A stretch of DNA of 64,000 bases from Adiantum capillus-veneris (GCA_014529385.2 CM043969.1:14755446-14819445), one strand, 5' to 3'. Positions 32,188 through 43,816 are shown, counted from the first letter of the stretch. Notes: generated from the letters alone by a model not told the origin. A program made the numbers and translations.

Positions 32188-33549
32188 CTCTCTAGGGAGA
32201 GTGCAAATAATTAGGTTAGGGTTCCTTATGTTTTTTGTTGTGTTCAATAAGTGTTGGTACCTTTTCCCACTAATGTGCCTCCGGGAGGTATTCCTTTTGT
32301 TTCCTAGTGTGTACAGGAGCGTGTTGCTATTGATAGGATTTGGACCTTCATGGAATCTTTATCTCGACTCACTCTTCAAATCAAGCACGACCATCGACAC
32401 AAACAGGTGTTTCTTGTCCATTAGCATTGCCCCTTATCTTTTTTGCATCTATGATTGTCTACTTTAATTGTGATTGGTAGCCTAATATTCACCGCATTTG
32501 CTTAGTATCAAACATTTAATTCAATGTAATTTTTTGTCATAATCACTTGTCTAGGTTTAAAAATCAAGCAGTCCGACTAAGCTAGTTTGACCAAGTTAGG
32601 TGTTAGAAATCTTCTCTTAATACCATGGGGAATGCCTTCCTAATAATCAATGGTTACTTAGGTTCTTAATCCGATTTAAGCAGCATTGTGTGAAATGTAC
32701 TAGGGCTTTCTAGAGGGCTTGACCCTATTGACCTTTCGCTTAATTATTATAAAGGGAGTTTACTAGTGTGATGAGCCTGGGGAGGTGTATCAGTGTTATA
32801 TGACCCCCCAAAGTTACAAAATTAAAATGTTGAAAATGAACAAACAAAAAATCAAAGTGTCACACTGTAAAATCTTAAGCTGGAAGAGAAATCTCAGCTT
32901 GATTTGGTACTTCACTCACATGTATTGCCTATGGTACTAGAGCCCTAGAGGTTCCCAGTATGGGCGCTTTTCCTTGAAAAGCAAAAAACCCAAGGCATAC
33001 AAAATAAGCACACACATCAAATTGAATCACTGTGAAAACACTTTGGGGGGTCAAAGAAAAGGTAATCAGTCAGGCGATGATTTCATGAGAAATTCCTTTT
33101 ATCGTAGCTTAACTACAAGGTCCTCTAAGTATAGCCTCTAGTCAGCCCTCGAACATGAAATACTTGGCTCTCGTGATTAAAAAACTTAATTGACCAGAGA
33201 AAATTAAGAAGCTTACCCATGGTATTAATATTCGATCTCTAGTGCCTTTCGACCGTCAAATTAGCGACTCCAGACTTGTTTAATTTTTTACCTTTACATC
33301 TGTTTATGCATTTGATTACATTGCAATTTAATGTTCATTGCTGACAAATTGTTTGAAATTCTTTTACCAATCACTTTGTCTACCTAAAACTGCATATGCT
33401 TTTTAATCACTTATGAGAATGCAATTACTGTGCCAATGTTGTTTGATTTTGTAGTGACTGAAGAAGGCTAAGGACATTCATCTCAAATGCTCTTCCACCT
33501 CGAGGAACGAGCTTCAACTCAATAGCTTCCGAGGACGGAATCTACATCA
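32188..33549 (+). other. gypsy G 3' noncoding region
   Basis: A 1.4-kb stretch without a sustained open frame lies between ORF3 and the polypurine tract. Long noncoding 3' regions are usual in Athila/Tat-type elements. No strong repeat or hairpin was seen. Confidence 0.5.
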
Positions 33550-33561
33550 GGAAAGGGGGCA
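33550..33561 (+). promoter_or_regulatory. gypsy G polypurine tract
   Basis: GGAAAGGGGGCA directly precedes the 3' LTR start TGTTAACC. It would prime plus-strand DNA synthesis. Confidence 0.85.
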
Positions 33562-34146
33562 TGTTAACCCTCACGGCTCACGGACACCCCATCACCTACG
33601 ACAGACGTGTATTATGTATTTGGTAGAGTCAGGTATCGGGCTTGTCGGTCCAATAGGAAAAGGGTAAGAGTGATCGTCGATGAGAGGCGCACTCTAACTA
33701 GGACATTCAAGGGATTAGTTGGCTAAGCATGGGCGCCCAAGTGTGAATGGGGTGAGCTCATATAAAAGCCAACTAAACCTAAAATTCCCTTATTCTCTCA
33801 TTTGTGCAATAGAAGAGTGCTCTTGCTCCATCTCCATCTCCATCTTCTTCTTCTTCACCTCCTTGTGTGTGTGTGTATGTGTGTGAGAGAGAGAGGGAGA
33901 GTGTGTGTGCGATCGAGCATTACGAAGGCACGACGGCGGCGAAGCGGTTGAGCGCGGCACGACTGCAGCTTCTTCTTCATCGCGGCGAGGAATCCACCAC
34001 GAAGGCAATCATAGAGCGGTGAGTGACACACCCTTTGCTCTCTTGAGCCTTCTAGATTAGTCTTGTTGTGTGCTTGGAGCCATTTGTGGCTCGCACACGG
34101 TGTATCGGCAAGTCCCTTGCTTCGATAGTGCGGCAAGGAGCACACA
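33562..34146 (+). repeat. gypsy G 3' LTR
   Basis: It is 585 bp, starting TGTTAACCCTCACGGCTC and ending GGAGCACACA, followed by the duplication GCAGG. The TATA box is conserved (near 33762). Confidence 0.94.
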
Positions 34147-36000
34147 GCAGGTCACTCCACAGCAGCAGGTACAGGGAATGTATCAGGAAAAGGTTGATGA
34201 ACCTCCCTTTATGGCTGATGCATCATCAGGTTTTTCACATGTAGACATGGATTCAGATGGTTCTGAACAAAGTCTTGATGAGGAATTTGGAATTCCGGCC
34301 GTGAGGACACCCGGTGTAAGGAAAGTACAAGAAGATGCTAGAGGGCAAAGGAGTGACCCAAGACCGCGCAGATCTAACAGAGTCAGAAATCCAGTTCAGA
34401 AATTGACTTATGATGGGTATCTAGCGCATCACCAAGCCTACATGGCTAAGGTGATACAGGATGTGGAGCCCACATGTTTTGAGGATGCAGTTGGAAATGT
34501 GCATTGGGATGATGCAATGAATGAAGAGCTGGCTGCATTGGAAGCAAACGACACATGGGAGTTGGTGCCATTGCCAAGTGGCAAGAAAGTTATTGGCTGT
34601 AAATGGGTGTATAAAACCAAGCATAAGGCTGATGGTAACATTGAGCGTCACAAGGCAAGGCTGGTCGCAAAGGGTTATGCACAGACATATGGCATAGACT
34701 ATGAGGAGACCTTTGCTCCAGTGGCAAAGATGACGATTGTGAGAGCTGTCATAGCAGTGGCTGTATCTAGAGGATGGATTATGAATCAAATGGATGTAAA
34801 GAATGCCTTCTTGAATGGTGAGTTGCAAGAGGAAGTGTATATGGATCAGCCACCAGGTTATGTCGATCCAGGTTACCCAGATTATGTATGCAGGCTTCTC
34901 AAAGCCTTGTATGGTTTGAAGCAGGGCTCTAGAGCATGGTATGACAGGATTGCCAAAGTATCTTGTCAGTATTGGTTTTAGGAGAGCTCATGCTGATCAT
35001 TCACTCTATGTACGTGAGAGTGATATGGGGATTGTGGTCATTACCATATAGTAGATGACCTTATTATTGTGGGTGACAATGCTATGGAGATTGACCATGT
35101 GAAGGGTCTTCTCAAACAGGAGTTTGAAATGAAAGATTTGGGCAAGTTGCGCTACTTTCTTGGCATTGAGGTGATCAGGACTCCAGAGGGTGTATGGCTG
35201 TCACAGAGACAGTATGCTTTAGACATGTTGTCAAAGTATGGTATGGCTGATTGTAAGCCAATTTCTGTTCCCTTGGATGTGAATGCAAAGCTGAGTGCAG
35301 AGAAGGGTGATGTTGTTGAGGATGTCAAGATGTACAGGAAGATTGTGGGTAGTCTAATCTACTTGACTATCACGAGGCCAGACTTGAGCTACACAGTAGG
35401 CTTGGAGAGTCAGTTCATGCAGCTTTCGAGGAAGCCACATTTGGATGGAGTACGACGCACACTTCGGTATGTGCAAGGGACTCTTGACTACGCATTGTTC
35501 TATGCAGCAGATGCTCCATTAGCATTGTATGGGTATACAGATGCAGATTGGGCAGGTAGCATTGTTGATAGGAGATCTACGAGTGGCTTCATGTTCTCTT
35601 TTGGGAGTGTTGTTGTTACTTGGAGCAGAAAAAAGCAACCTACGGTTGCTTTATCGAGCACAGAGGCCGAGTACAGAGATGCAGCAGTTGCGGCATGCGA
35701 GGTAGCTTGGCTACGCACATTACTTGAGGACTTGGGAGTGCAGGTGGACCAGTAGATTGTCATCCATTGTGACAACCTCAGCAACATGCAATTGGCTAGG
35801 AACCCAGTGTTCCATGCCAGGACCAAGCACATAGAGGTCCATTACCACTACGTTCGAGAGCGAGTGTTGGCGGGCGACATCGACTTGGTCTACGTCAGCA
35901 CAGAGGAGCAGATAGCGGATATCTTTACCAAGGTCCTCGGAGCTGAGAAGCTTCGACGTTTCCGGACTATGCTTGGACTCTGCGACATGCAGAGCTCGAG
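34147..36000 (+). pseudogene. pol: copia C reverse transcriptase and RNase H
   Basis: This is the continuation of copia C pol to the right of gypsy G. 34200-34981 is open with [47 protein letters not shown] and [20 protein letters not shown] and a frameshift follow. The catalytic box is partly changed, with only VDD readable (35051-35059). 35069-35755 holds MKDLGKLRYFLGIEV, TRPDLSYTVG and the RNase H motifs DADWAG and SSTEAEY. A TAG at 35753 separates the end piece with HIEVHYHYVRERV. Confidence 0.92.
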
Positions 36001-36006
36001 GGGGAG

Positions 36007-36327
36007 TGTTGAGATGTCGAGCTCTACATCTTGAGCTGGCTTCCACTACGGGTCTTGGCCGCTTACGGCATTTACTCACTGGTGCGTTAGGTGACCGACA
36101 CAGAGGATGTCTGCCAGTGATTCTACAGGTGGACTACACTTATAGTGCCAGCCTAGTATGCTTCTAGCGAGTTCACACTTAGTGACCGCATGTACATATG
36201 TGCTACTTTTCAGCTTTAGCACTTAGTCATTTTGTACTCTCTTTTCTGTGAGAAGAAGAACAAGCTTTCCATCTCTGTGTACTTTGTGCTTGTCTTGTGT
36301 AGCTCTCTTGCATCCTCATTCTTTACA
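36007..36327 (+). repeat. copia C 3' LTR, with polypurine tract before it
   Basis: It is 321 bp, preceded by the polypurine tract GAGGGGGAG (35998-36006) and followed by AGGGT. It differs from the 5' LTR at about 15 positions by eye. Confidence 0.94.
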
Positions 36328-36507
36328 AGGGTAAGATGTAACAATTCTTTTGTCATGTCGAGCCAGAAAAGGTCTAGTTCTAACAGCCAGGGCTTTTTTT
36401 GGAGGATGGTCCTTTAGGTAAAACCTAATTTGTTCTAAAATCCTTGTATGCTTCTTCGGGTCGTGGATAACTCTCATCCGAGCAGTGGGTTTATAATGTT
36501 TGTGATC
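36328..36507 (-). pseudogene. exon-like segment interrupted by copia C
   Basis: The minus strand shows CTATTAACTTTCAG at 36521-36508, a good splice acceptor. It is followed by exactly 60 open codons beginning DHKHYKPTARMRVIHDPKKH and ending VTSYP at the copia C target site. Across copia C (minus strand, 17283 and below) the sequence continues AA then GTAATC, a possible donor. The translation is charged and protein-like, with no low complexity. I do not recognise the family. It may be a host-gene exon into which copia C inserted, or coding sequence of an older unrecognised element. Confidence 0.5.
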
Positions 36508-36530
36508 CTGAAAGTTAATAGAAAATTAAG

Positions 36531-36909
36531 GTTAGTAATGTAGGTTGGACCTGCAACCCTTAAACCGGAGAAGTAAAAAAGACTATGATAGTCATGAGCA
36601 GTATCCAAAATTGTAGTCTAAGAGGGACCGCCTAATACTAGCCAACCTAAAAAGGAATTATAGATAGTGGGTCCAACCTAGGACTATCATTCAAGCTAGT
36701 GCCTAAAGCGAGCGTCCTGGTTAGTAATGTAGGTTGGACATGCAACACTTAAATTGGCAAAGTAAAAAAGACTATGATAGTCATGAGCAGGTATCCAAAA
36801 TTATAGTCTAAGAGGGACCGCCTAACACCAGCCAACCTAAAAAGGAATTATAGAGAGTGGGTCCAACCTAGCACTATCATTCAAGCTAGTTCCTAAAGCC
36901 AGCGTCCTG
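36531..36909. repeat. 189-bp tandem duplication with internal inverted ends
   Basis: GTTAGTAATGTAGGTTGGAC starts at 36531 and again at 36720. The two units match with about 15 changes by eye. Inside each unit TAGGTTGGAC near the start pairs with GTCCAACCTA near the end. It lies just upstream of the exon-like segment on the minus strand. Confidence 0.9.
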
Positions 36910-38889
36910 GTTTTCCCAAAGGGGTTTGGAAAGCCTTATGTATAGGACATGTGTGTAGTTGCTTCACTTATATAATAAAATATAAATGAACTTTTAAGTT
37001 CAAAAGATGGTTGGCTTTAGACAAGTGACAATGATTAGTACAAAAACAACTCAGTCTTAAAATTATTTTTCCACATTGCTATAAGAATGAGGTCTCATTC
37101 TAGTGTAGAAGTACAATAGATGATCTAAAAAGAATGTTCCAAGAAGTGGTGAGAGCCTGTGGTGTCAAGGACAGACGTTTGCTTCTAGCCGAAGAAATTC
37201 CAATTCAAACAAAACAACAGATATGCTAGCCTTGAGTGTGTTTTATAGGTGTCAATGGACTATATCAGTTGTTATCCATGTCCAACTTACAATTCTTTTA
37301 ACTTAAAAGAAATGTCCAAAGAGCTCATGTAATCCAGATTTATTTTAAAAGTATTCTTTCTTTTGATTTAAGGAGATAATTATAAATATGGTTTCTATAT
37401 AGCCCCAATTTTTAAATAGACCTTAATAAATATTATTATACATATCATTTTGTTCAGAAGGCCGCCACCCCTTCTGATCCAAGTGTCTTGATACCCATAT
37501 CAGCCCTTCAATAACCTTGCAGAAAGTGTCCAATTTTTTAACTCAGTCAAGGAAGTTCAAAAAGATCATCTAAAAGTGACCTAATCCTCGGCATTGGACA
37601 CCCATTGATATATCTTTGCACGGTTGAGTCATTAGACTTAGCATAATTAAATCAAGTAAAAAATTATTTTGAACCGATAAAAGCCCCTCAATTTGGGTCA
37701 AAGATATCCTCATCATACCTTGGCTTACATCCATAAGTGTTATACCAAAATGAGGAGATTTTACTGTTCCTATTCTACTCAGTCATGGGGATCTAAAGTG
37801 AAAGGCCGACTTCAGGTAAGTCAAAAGAAAAAGCCGGCATTTTTATTTCATAAGCAGCCCGACAGTTAACACAATATGAGATGGTATCAATAGTACAAAG
37901 TCAATCAGCACGGCATAAGCCAACAACCCCAAACCAGAGGTGCGCCAAATAGGAAAAGGCAACAACCTTATTTCGCAAGCAACCCGATAGTTTATTTGAA
38001 TAGAAGATGGTCTCAACAAAACTTAGACAGTAGAGCGGCAAAAGTCATGAGGCCAAAAACCCGACGCCCTTTGGTGCAAGGAACACCACCATTCCTTACA
38101 TAATACTGCAACGCTGTCCTACAAGTGCTATGGTCAAACAATTACAACCTCCCCCCATTTTTTATCATTAAACTGCCAGTGCAATAAATTACAAAAAAAA
38201 CTACGTAGTATTATGTCAAAGGACCAAAAATGATGCAAATTTTACAGGTCCGATTACTTTGTTCATGAAAAAACACCATTAATCCAAACCCTATGATCAT
38301 AGTTTCCAATTATCAATTACAATCAATGCCAAGGATATCAACACCTTAACAACCTTAAGGCGACGTAGAATACTCTAAAGAGTGCAGTCGTAAAAAACAA
38401 ATTTTCAGCCTTAGTATCAACCTCCGTTTGTTCAATCATCTCCATAGCCACACAGTAAGAAAATGTTCAGGCCCTCAAAAAACTCTCTTCACATACACAC
38501 ACATGAAACGCAAGACCCAAGGCTAAGTGAGGGGCATACAGCAACCCTCACCTGGTTTTAAATACCCAGTTTGGTACATGTTCTGAGGAGCCACAATCGT
38601 CTTTAATCATCACAAGGAGTATACTATCCAGTGGCAGTCGCCATGGTTAATCCAATAGGTGGGGGGGAACGAAAACAAAGAGCAGAGATGCGGGGAGTAG
38701 GAGTGATGCCAGTGTAAACACGGCATAGTTCCCAAGCAAGGGTTAGCTAGAGAAAGAATCATGCTGCGATTGAGGGGGGGGGGATTAAGCCTCAAAGGCA
38801 ACCACCAACTAAGGTAGTGTATCCCACGTAGGGTGGAGAAGATCAATGCAATATGATCTTTTAGGGGGATAGGTTGTGGTATTAGTACT

Positions 38890-38891
<2 letters not shown>
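36910..38891. other. non-repeat spacer with weak exon-like segments
   Basis: No recognised element lies here. On the plus strand, TTCCTATTCTACTCAG is followed by 33 open bases (37783-37815) and then GTAAGTC, an acceptor-donor pair around a possible micro-exon. Another open plus-strand stretch (about 37106-37224, STIDDLKRMFQEVV...) follows a possible acceptor. Neither can be tied to a gene. Confidence 0.3.

Positions 38892-38920
<29 letters not shown>
38892..38920 (+). repeat. (TG)n microsatellite
   Basis: About 14 uninterrupted TG units. The 95-codon open frame starting in it has no recognised motif. Confidence 0.95.
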
Positions 38921-38922
<2 letters not shown>

Positions 38923-40276
38923 CCCTGCCCTCGAACTGGTCTAGTGTGTGCAAAAGAGAGAGGTGAGAGTGTGAGAGAACAAAGATGGAATTGTGATTGC
39001 TTGGTGGTGTGGGATTGCATAATTGTGAGCAAATGTGTGTCGGTCAAAAGAAATTGTGCAATTCAACGTGTGTTTGCAAGAGGATTGGGATGTAGTGTAC
39101 ATCTTAGGCTACAGAGAGGCATTTGTGTGTATTCTGAGTGTGTTCCGCATTCCCTCTTTTCAATGCTGCTAGATCTCTAAGGTGATGTGTAATGATTGAT
39201 TAAATATTTACATCATTGATCTAGAAGTTCAATTTATGGTTGTATTATCCATTTCAAATAACATTCCACAAACTTGATCTCGTCACAACTTTATGTATAT
39301 AACATATATGATCATTGCATGACCCAATGGATAGGTTGTTTTAAATGTAGTCTTTGATATTCCTAAAGCACTATGGTTGTGCTTTAACATAAGTAATTGA
39401 AAAGGATGCACCTTCACTTCATGGACTATGCTCACAATAAAGCCAAAGATGAGTGGAAAGAGTGTGGGTGTTACATACCTTACCATCCACCCCACTACAA
39501 GGAAACCTCAAACATGAGCATACATAGCTCTTCATTCTCCAAATGTAGGACAGTTGGGGTTAGGGATACCTCTACCACAGCAGCACTAATACACAATGTC
39601 TATACCTCCTTGTTGCCCAAAAGAAAACCTACCCAAATTAGCATGTCTTCTCCTTTCATCTTGATAAAAGAGAATAACAATAACAAGTTGAAAGAAAAAA
39701 CAATGCTTTTCATCCTCAATTTATTATGTCACTGCGTGAATGTGACCCTTTGTTGATAGCTACTATATCAGTAAGCCATGTATATCACTTCTCCAAAAAC
39801 CGCAAAAATCATCTGCATCAAATACTTTTCAATGTTAAGTTTACCTATATAACACTTTATTTCTCAACAAGCTAACTTTTGTGCTTATAACCTCACTCTA
39901 CTGGCTCTACTTTCACTTTTCATAACATAGAATCTTCCCAAGATGCTTTAGCATCTCCAATTAACATCTCCAATGCACTGACGATTCAAAACAATTCCTA
40001 ATGGGTAGGATTTGACCTCATCACGTAGGAGAATAAGGCTCAAGCTTAACCACTAGGATATATGTCTACGTTGCCCTTTGGGGTCCCCTTAAGCATTAAA
40101 AAAAAACAATACTCCCCCCCCCCCCCCCCCCCCTTTCTTTTTCTTTCTTTCTCCTCGCCCTTCCCTTTTCCTTTCTTCCCCCCCTAAAGTAATTAATGGG
40201 TTTCCTTAAAAACAACGTTTTGGGGACCTACTGAGTCATTTACTTATCTTAGTACATAGAAACCAAATAATAGAGA
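38921..40276. other. no gene seen; poly-C/CT tract
   Basis: AT-rich spacer. A C run of about 20 (40113-40132) with CTTT-rich flanks (to about 40180) precedes the LINE fragment. No motif or paired repeat was found. Confidence 0.4.
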
Positions 40277-40326
40277 GATTGATTGCTTGATTGATTTTAT
40301 TATCATCCTTGGAGGTCAAATATGAC

Positions 40327-41510
40327 CTATGGGACCCAACATACATGTGACTCTAGAACCTTTGCTCGAGAATTGTGGTGATGAGAGTTGCAATGGAGAG
40401 CCCACGGTGTGGTTGGGAGAAGAAAGTATGTACATCCTAAGTCATAGCTTAAAATGTGAGGGAAGCAAGTTCGGATGTGAGTTAAAGCTAAGCACTCTAG
40501 TAGTGTGTGGTACTCAGACTCTTGAACTTGTAGTGAGCATAATGTGCACAATCGATTTGACTCCTATCCATTGCCCCAACGCTCTGTCTCACATCAAATG
40601 GAGTGGAAGCTAATCCGAATGGTTGGGATAGTGCGTATTGGGAACAAGGAGGTAGGCACAAGCATATAAGATGAGAACCATTTTCTCTTTTCGCAAAGAA
40701 CATGATTTTGTAGTTGGGGGCAATATGGGTGATGTAATGTATGAAGCGAGACCCACAAAATTCCTCCCAAGCCGTAATACATGGGTATTGTAGAAAAGCT
40801 TCATTCACTTGGGAGTCTATTGAGGTATCATGTAGCAAGTGTAATGCATCCCATCTCCCAAACCACTTCTTTATGTCTTGCACCCATCCCGTTCTCAAGA
40901 TCTTGTAATGCATCCCATCTCCCAAACCACTTCTTTATGTCTTGCACCCATCCCGTACTCAAGATCTTGCTTTTAAGCGTCTCTTGAACATTTTTGCTTG
41001 CTTCCAATGTAGTTGTAGGAAGTTGATATGAGGGGCTTTGACGCATCTTTATCATGTACTTCACAATCTTTCCATGCCCATAACCTCAATTGGAACTCAA
41101 GAATAGAAGCATATCTGGTGTTTGTCTCAATTTGGAAAGAAATAGTGAAAATTTTGCTTTTGAACATTCTCAAACCCTTCGTGAGTAGACTTCAAGATGC
41201 TCACGTTGCACACTTCAACTCCATAAAGGAGAACCGGTGTCACCAATGAGTCAAAAAGGTACTTCTTAAGAACCCAACATTTGACATTCCCGACAATAAA
41301 CATGTTCTTAAATGCATAGTACACTCTCTTCCCAACTTCCAACCGATGCATAGCACATTCATGCCACTCATGATGGACTAGAACCTCAAGGCCAAGGTAC
41401 TTAAAGCTCTCAACAACTTCAAGTGTCTCATTGTTATACACAATGCATGTGTTTCGCTTATGGTTGGTTTTCACAAGCAGAACCCTTGCTTTGGATTCAT
41501 TCAGAATCAA
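40327..41510 (-). pseudogene. LINE copy 2 RT thumb and C-terminal remnant
   Basis: The frame at 41510-41127 carries the same NNETLEVVESFKYLGLEV block as copy 1. The frame at 40925-40497 has KKWFGRWDALHLL. The last piece 40551-40327 has CTLCSLQVQESEYHTLLEC, a C-x2-C...H-x4-C arrangement that looks like the zinc-binding end of LINE RTs. Frames are shifted between pieces. Confidence 0.7.
40842..40969. repeat. 64-bp tandem duplication inside LINE copy 2
   Basis: TAATGCATCCCATCTCCCAA begins at 40842 and at 40906. The units differ at about one position, so the duplication is recent compared with the LINE. Confidence 0.9.
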
Positions 41511-41618
41511 CCCACTACGTGAGCATAAATTCTTGAGGACAACTATAAGCTTTTGTGCATCCTAGACAAAGAAGAAGAAGAAGATCAAGATTGTTTTAAC
41601 TCGTAGGAAACTATTCAC

Positions 41619-41621
<3 letters not shown>

Positions 41622-41682
<61 letters not shown>
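41622..41682 (+). repeat. (TA)n-(GA)n microsatellite
   Basis: About ten TA units pass into about 21 AG units. Confidence 0.95.
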
Positions 41683-41688
<6 letters not shown>

Positions 41689-43105
41689 TGGTCTTGTGGT
41701 AGAAAGAAAGCTACATTATCAAGTTTCGAACATCAAAAGGTTTTAGACTCTACTTTGCTCTTTTTTAGCTTCAACTACAACACCAAAGCATATTTAGTAC
41801 TAATGCACTCAATGGATAACCATCTTCCTCCTAAGAGTGGTATTAAGTTGTCACCATTGGCAGTAAAGTTTAGGTCCCAAGCAAAAATATATTTCAAGAC
41901 ACCTTCATAAAATGTTCATGTAGCTTAATGTTGAGACATCTCTTCATACAAGTTTAAATTATAGCGAAGGCTGAGAAATAACAAAACTCTTCAATAGCAC
42001 ATGAATTTATCTCTTATGTGAGTCCAATTGACTCATCAACCAAGGCTCACCAATAGTGTACTTGGCTCACATGCAAATATACTATAAATTCAAACTTTTG
42101 CGAGCTACAAGCAACAAATCTGAAAGCAGTTCTAGTCTTGAGACAAAAGCTCCAATATTTGTAAAGGATGCAATACAAACACAATTGTTGTACATTATCT
42201 TCAAAGTTGGTTACAAGTAATGTTATAAAGAATGTTATAGTAGATTAATTACAAGTAGAAATAGACCCCTAATTGAAAACATTCAAGGAGTCCAAAAACC
42301 ATTAGACTCGCTTCATGTGAGCAATTGTTAGTGCCACTATAAATTGTCATAGGTATTGATATTCATTTACCCTTCAAGAATTATTCCACAGGCTGATGAT
42401 ACAATAATTGCTCAATTCTTAGTCTCTCAAAATTACAACCCAATAGAGTTGTTGAGATGGCTTCATTAAGAATGTTGTTAAAGCCTTAATAGAATAAAGT
42501 GATTATATTGAGTACTAAATTTAAAGGATTTAATGATACTATGCATATTGCTCTTATCCATGTGAAGATCATGAAAGATAGTGGGTGTTTGTGTTCATCA
42601 AGTGAGCACAAATGGTTCTTCTACAAAAGCTTTGTACGTCATAATTTTCTGAACTTTGACTAAATTGCAAGTTATGCACATGCATAGGTTTTATGTGGAT
42701 ACCTAAAATTACAAGCAATGCAAATGGATCTCAAAAACAAGTGGCCACAAGTGTGACGAATCATTGAATGTGGCAAGAGAGAGATAGGTGGTCCCCCCCC
42801 CACACCAGTCCCCCCTTTCCCTCCCACAATAAAAGCACATTCAACATATGTTCTATGCAGAATTTCGGTACATGATATGCATCCACCAAGATTGTATTAT
42901 GCAACCCACCCTTTTGGAAAGAGATTGAGGAATGAGGAGGCTCTTGACCAAGTATGTAAGTGCCCGGTCGGTTGGGCCTCATAGCCCACTTCATAGTGTT
43001 GCATACTATTTGTACCCTGCATACAAGCATTTGCTTGTGCCTTTCCACATACTTCATCCTCACTATATACTACAGCGCCTTGGCAAAGAGCAAATCCCAA
43101 TGAGT
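41683..43105. other. no gene seen
   Basis: AT-rich spacer downstream of the presumed end of the host gene. A minus-strand open stretch near 43100-42900 (ALCQGAVVYSEDEVC) is unexplained. No element ends were found. Confidence 0.35.
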
Positions 43106-43221
43106 CTATTTGAACAAAGTATTGACAACGCTTGACTGGCGACTTCTTTGTTCCATGTCTGCTTGCTTCGTGGATACAGCCTTTTTTCGCTGCCTTTCTT
43201 TCTTCTCTTGCTCAAACTCAC
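43106..43221 (-). CDS. unidentified host gene, putative last exon
   Basis: On the minus strand a possible acceptor (TTGTGTGAAG, AG at 43223-43222) is followed by GT then open codons EFEQEKKERQRKKAVSTKQA, DMEQRSRQSSVVNTLFK and a TAG at 43108-43106. The exon starts with two bases of a codon, which completes the one base left over by the exon at 43817-43897. The peptide is lysine- and glutamate-rich and probably helical. Function unknown. Confidence 0.55.
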
Positions 43222-43436
43222 CTTCACACAAGAGAAATGTCAATTTCCGTCAAAGCATGTGAAGAAACTAAGTAGCCTAGTGAGAACATTAAGAAATCCT
43301 CTCATTGCTGAAGTCATGCACTTGCATTGAATCTACAAAGATCACCTATGCATGCACGCATTAACATTTTCCACACATGCACATATGTTGTCACAATACA
43401 CAAATCAAAATAAGCACAACATGCATTTGGTTTCAA

Positions 43437-43650
43437 CAAAGGTCGAGATAGAGGACGTGGTGTAGGTCGAGGAGGTGGCCGTAGTCGCGAGAACAAGAAT
43501 CATGGTAATTGACAACCAAAGGCAAAATACAAGTGCAAGAGGAAACTTTTGAGGCAGGAGTCATCAAAGAGGTTAAGGAAGCTTCTGTAGAAACAATGTG
43601 CAGAATAATGGAAGGGGACATGGCCATAGAAATAGGCATGCATGTGTAAA
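43437..43650 (+). pseudogene. copia gag scrap, RG-rich region
   Basis: The translation GRDRGRGVGRGGGRSRENKN and, in another frame, arginine- and asparagine-rich text resembles the RNA-binding stretch before the zinc knuckle of copia Gag. It lies in the presumed intron between the host exons at 43817 and 43221, on the opposite strand. Confidence 0.45.
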
Positions 43651-43816
43651 TGAGCTTAATATGCATGCACACATAGAACAAACACTCTCTTCACATTTCA
43701 GTCACAATTGAATATGAACTCTACGCATGCGTCTATGAGCTCGAAGTTTTGCAAGCGAACACAAAACAGACAGCCTTTCAATTTGGGTTACAAATAAATG
43801 AACTCGGGATAATTAC

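Larger units (their letters stand above)
20335..34146 (+). mobile_element. Ty3/gypsy retrotransposon G, non-chromoviral, 13.8 kb
   Basis: LTRs 20335-20923 and 33562-34146 are flanked by the 5-bp duplication GCAGG (20330-20334 and 34147-34151), inside copia C. Order: tRNA-Asp primer site, gag (21883-24966), protease 1, RT, RNase H, integrase, a second protease-like domain, a 152-aa extra ORF, 3' region, polypurine tract. RT precedes integrase, so this is Ty3/gypsy. There is no chromodomain. The primer site, large Gag and extra 3' coding suggest the Athila/Tat side of the family. About 20 differences between the LTRs by eye suggest about 96-97% identity. Confidence 0.95.
17289..36327 (+). mobile_element. 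Ty1/copia retrotransposon C, split by gypsy G
   Basis: Two 321-bp LTRs (17289-17609 and 36007-36327) have the 5-bp target duplication AGGGT on both sides (17284-17288 and 36328-36332). Inside, in copia order, lie primer site, gag, protease, integrase, RT and RNase H. The element without its insertion would be about 5.2 kb. Gypsy G (20335-34146) sits between integrase and RT. The LTRs differ at roughly 15 of 321 positions by eye, more than those of G, which agrees with C being older. Confidence 0.95.
40277..41561 (-). mobile_element. LINE copy 2, 5'-truncated
   Basis: On the minus strand it matches the 3' portion of LINE copy 1 from the thumb region onward. It starts at a sharp break (41561) and ends with GGTCATATTTGACC, AATAAAATCAATCAATC, a tail of ATCA-type repeats near 40277-40300. 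Truncation at the 5' end with a repeat tail at the 3' end is what target-primed insertion gives. Sequence 41510-41127 encodes SFKYLGLEV and TPVLLYGVEV. A 64-bp tandem duplication breaks the C-terminal part. Confidence 0.85.

Noticed and set aside
38320-38460. Minus-strand open stretch MEMIEQTEVDTKAENLFFTT as an exon
   Set aside because: It is plausible as protein, but no convincing splice acceptor or phase link to the other segments was found.
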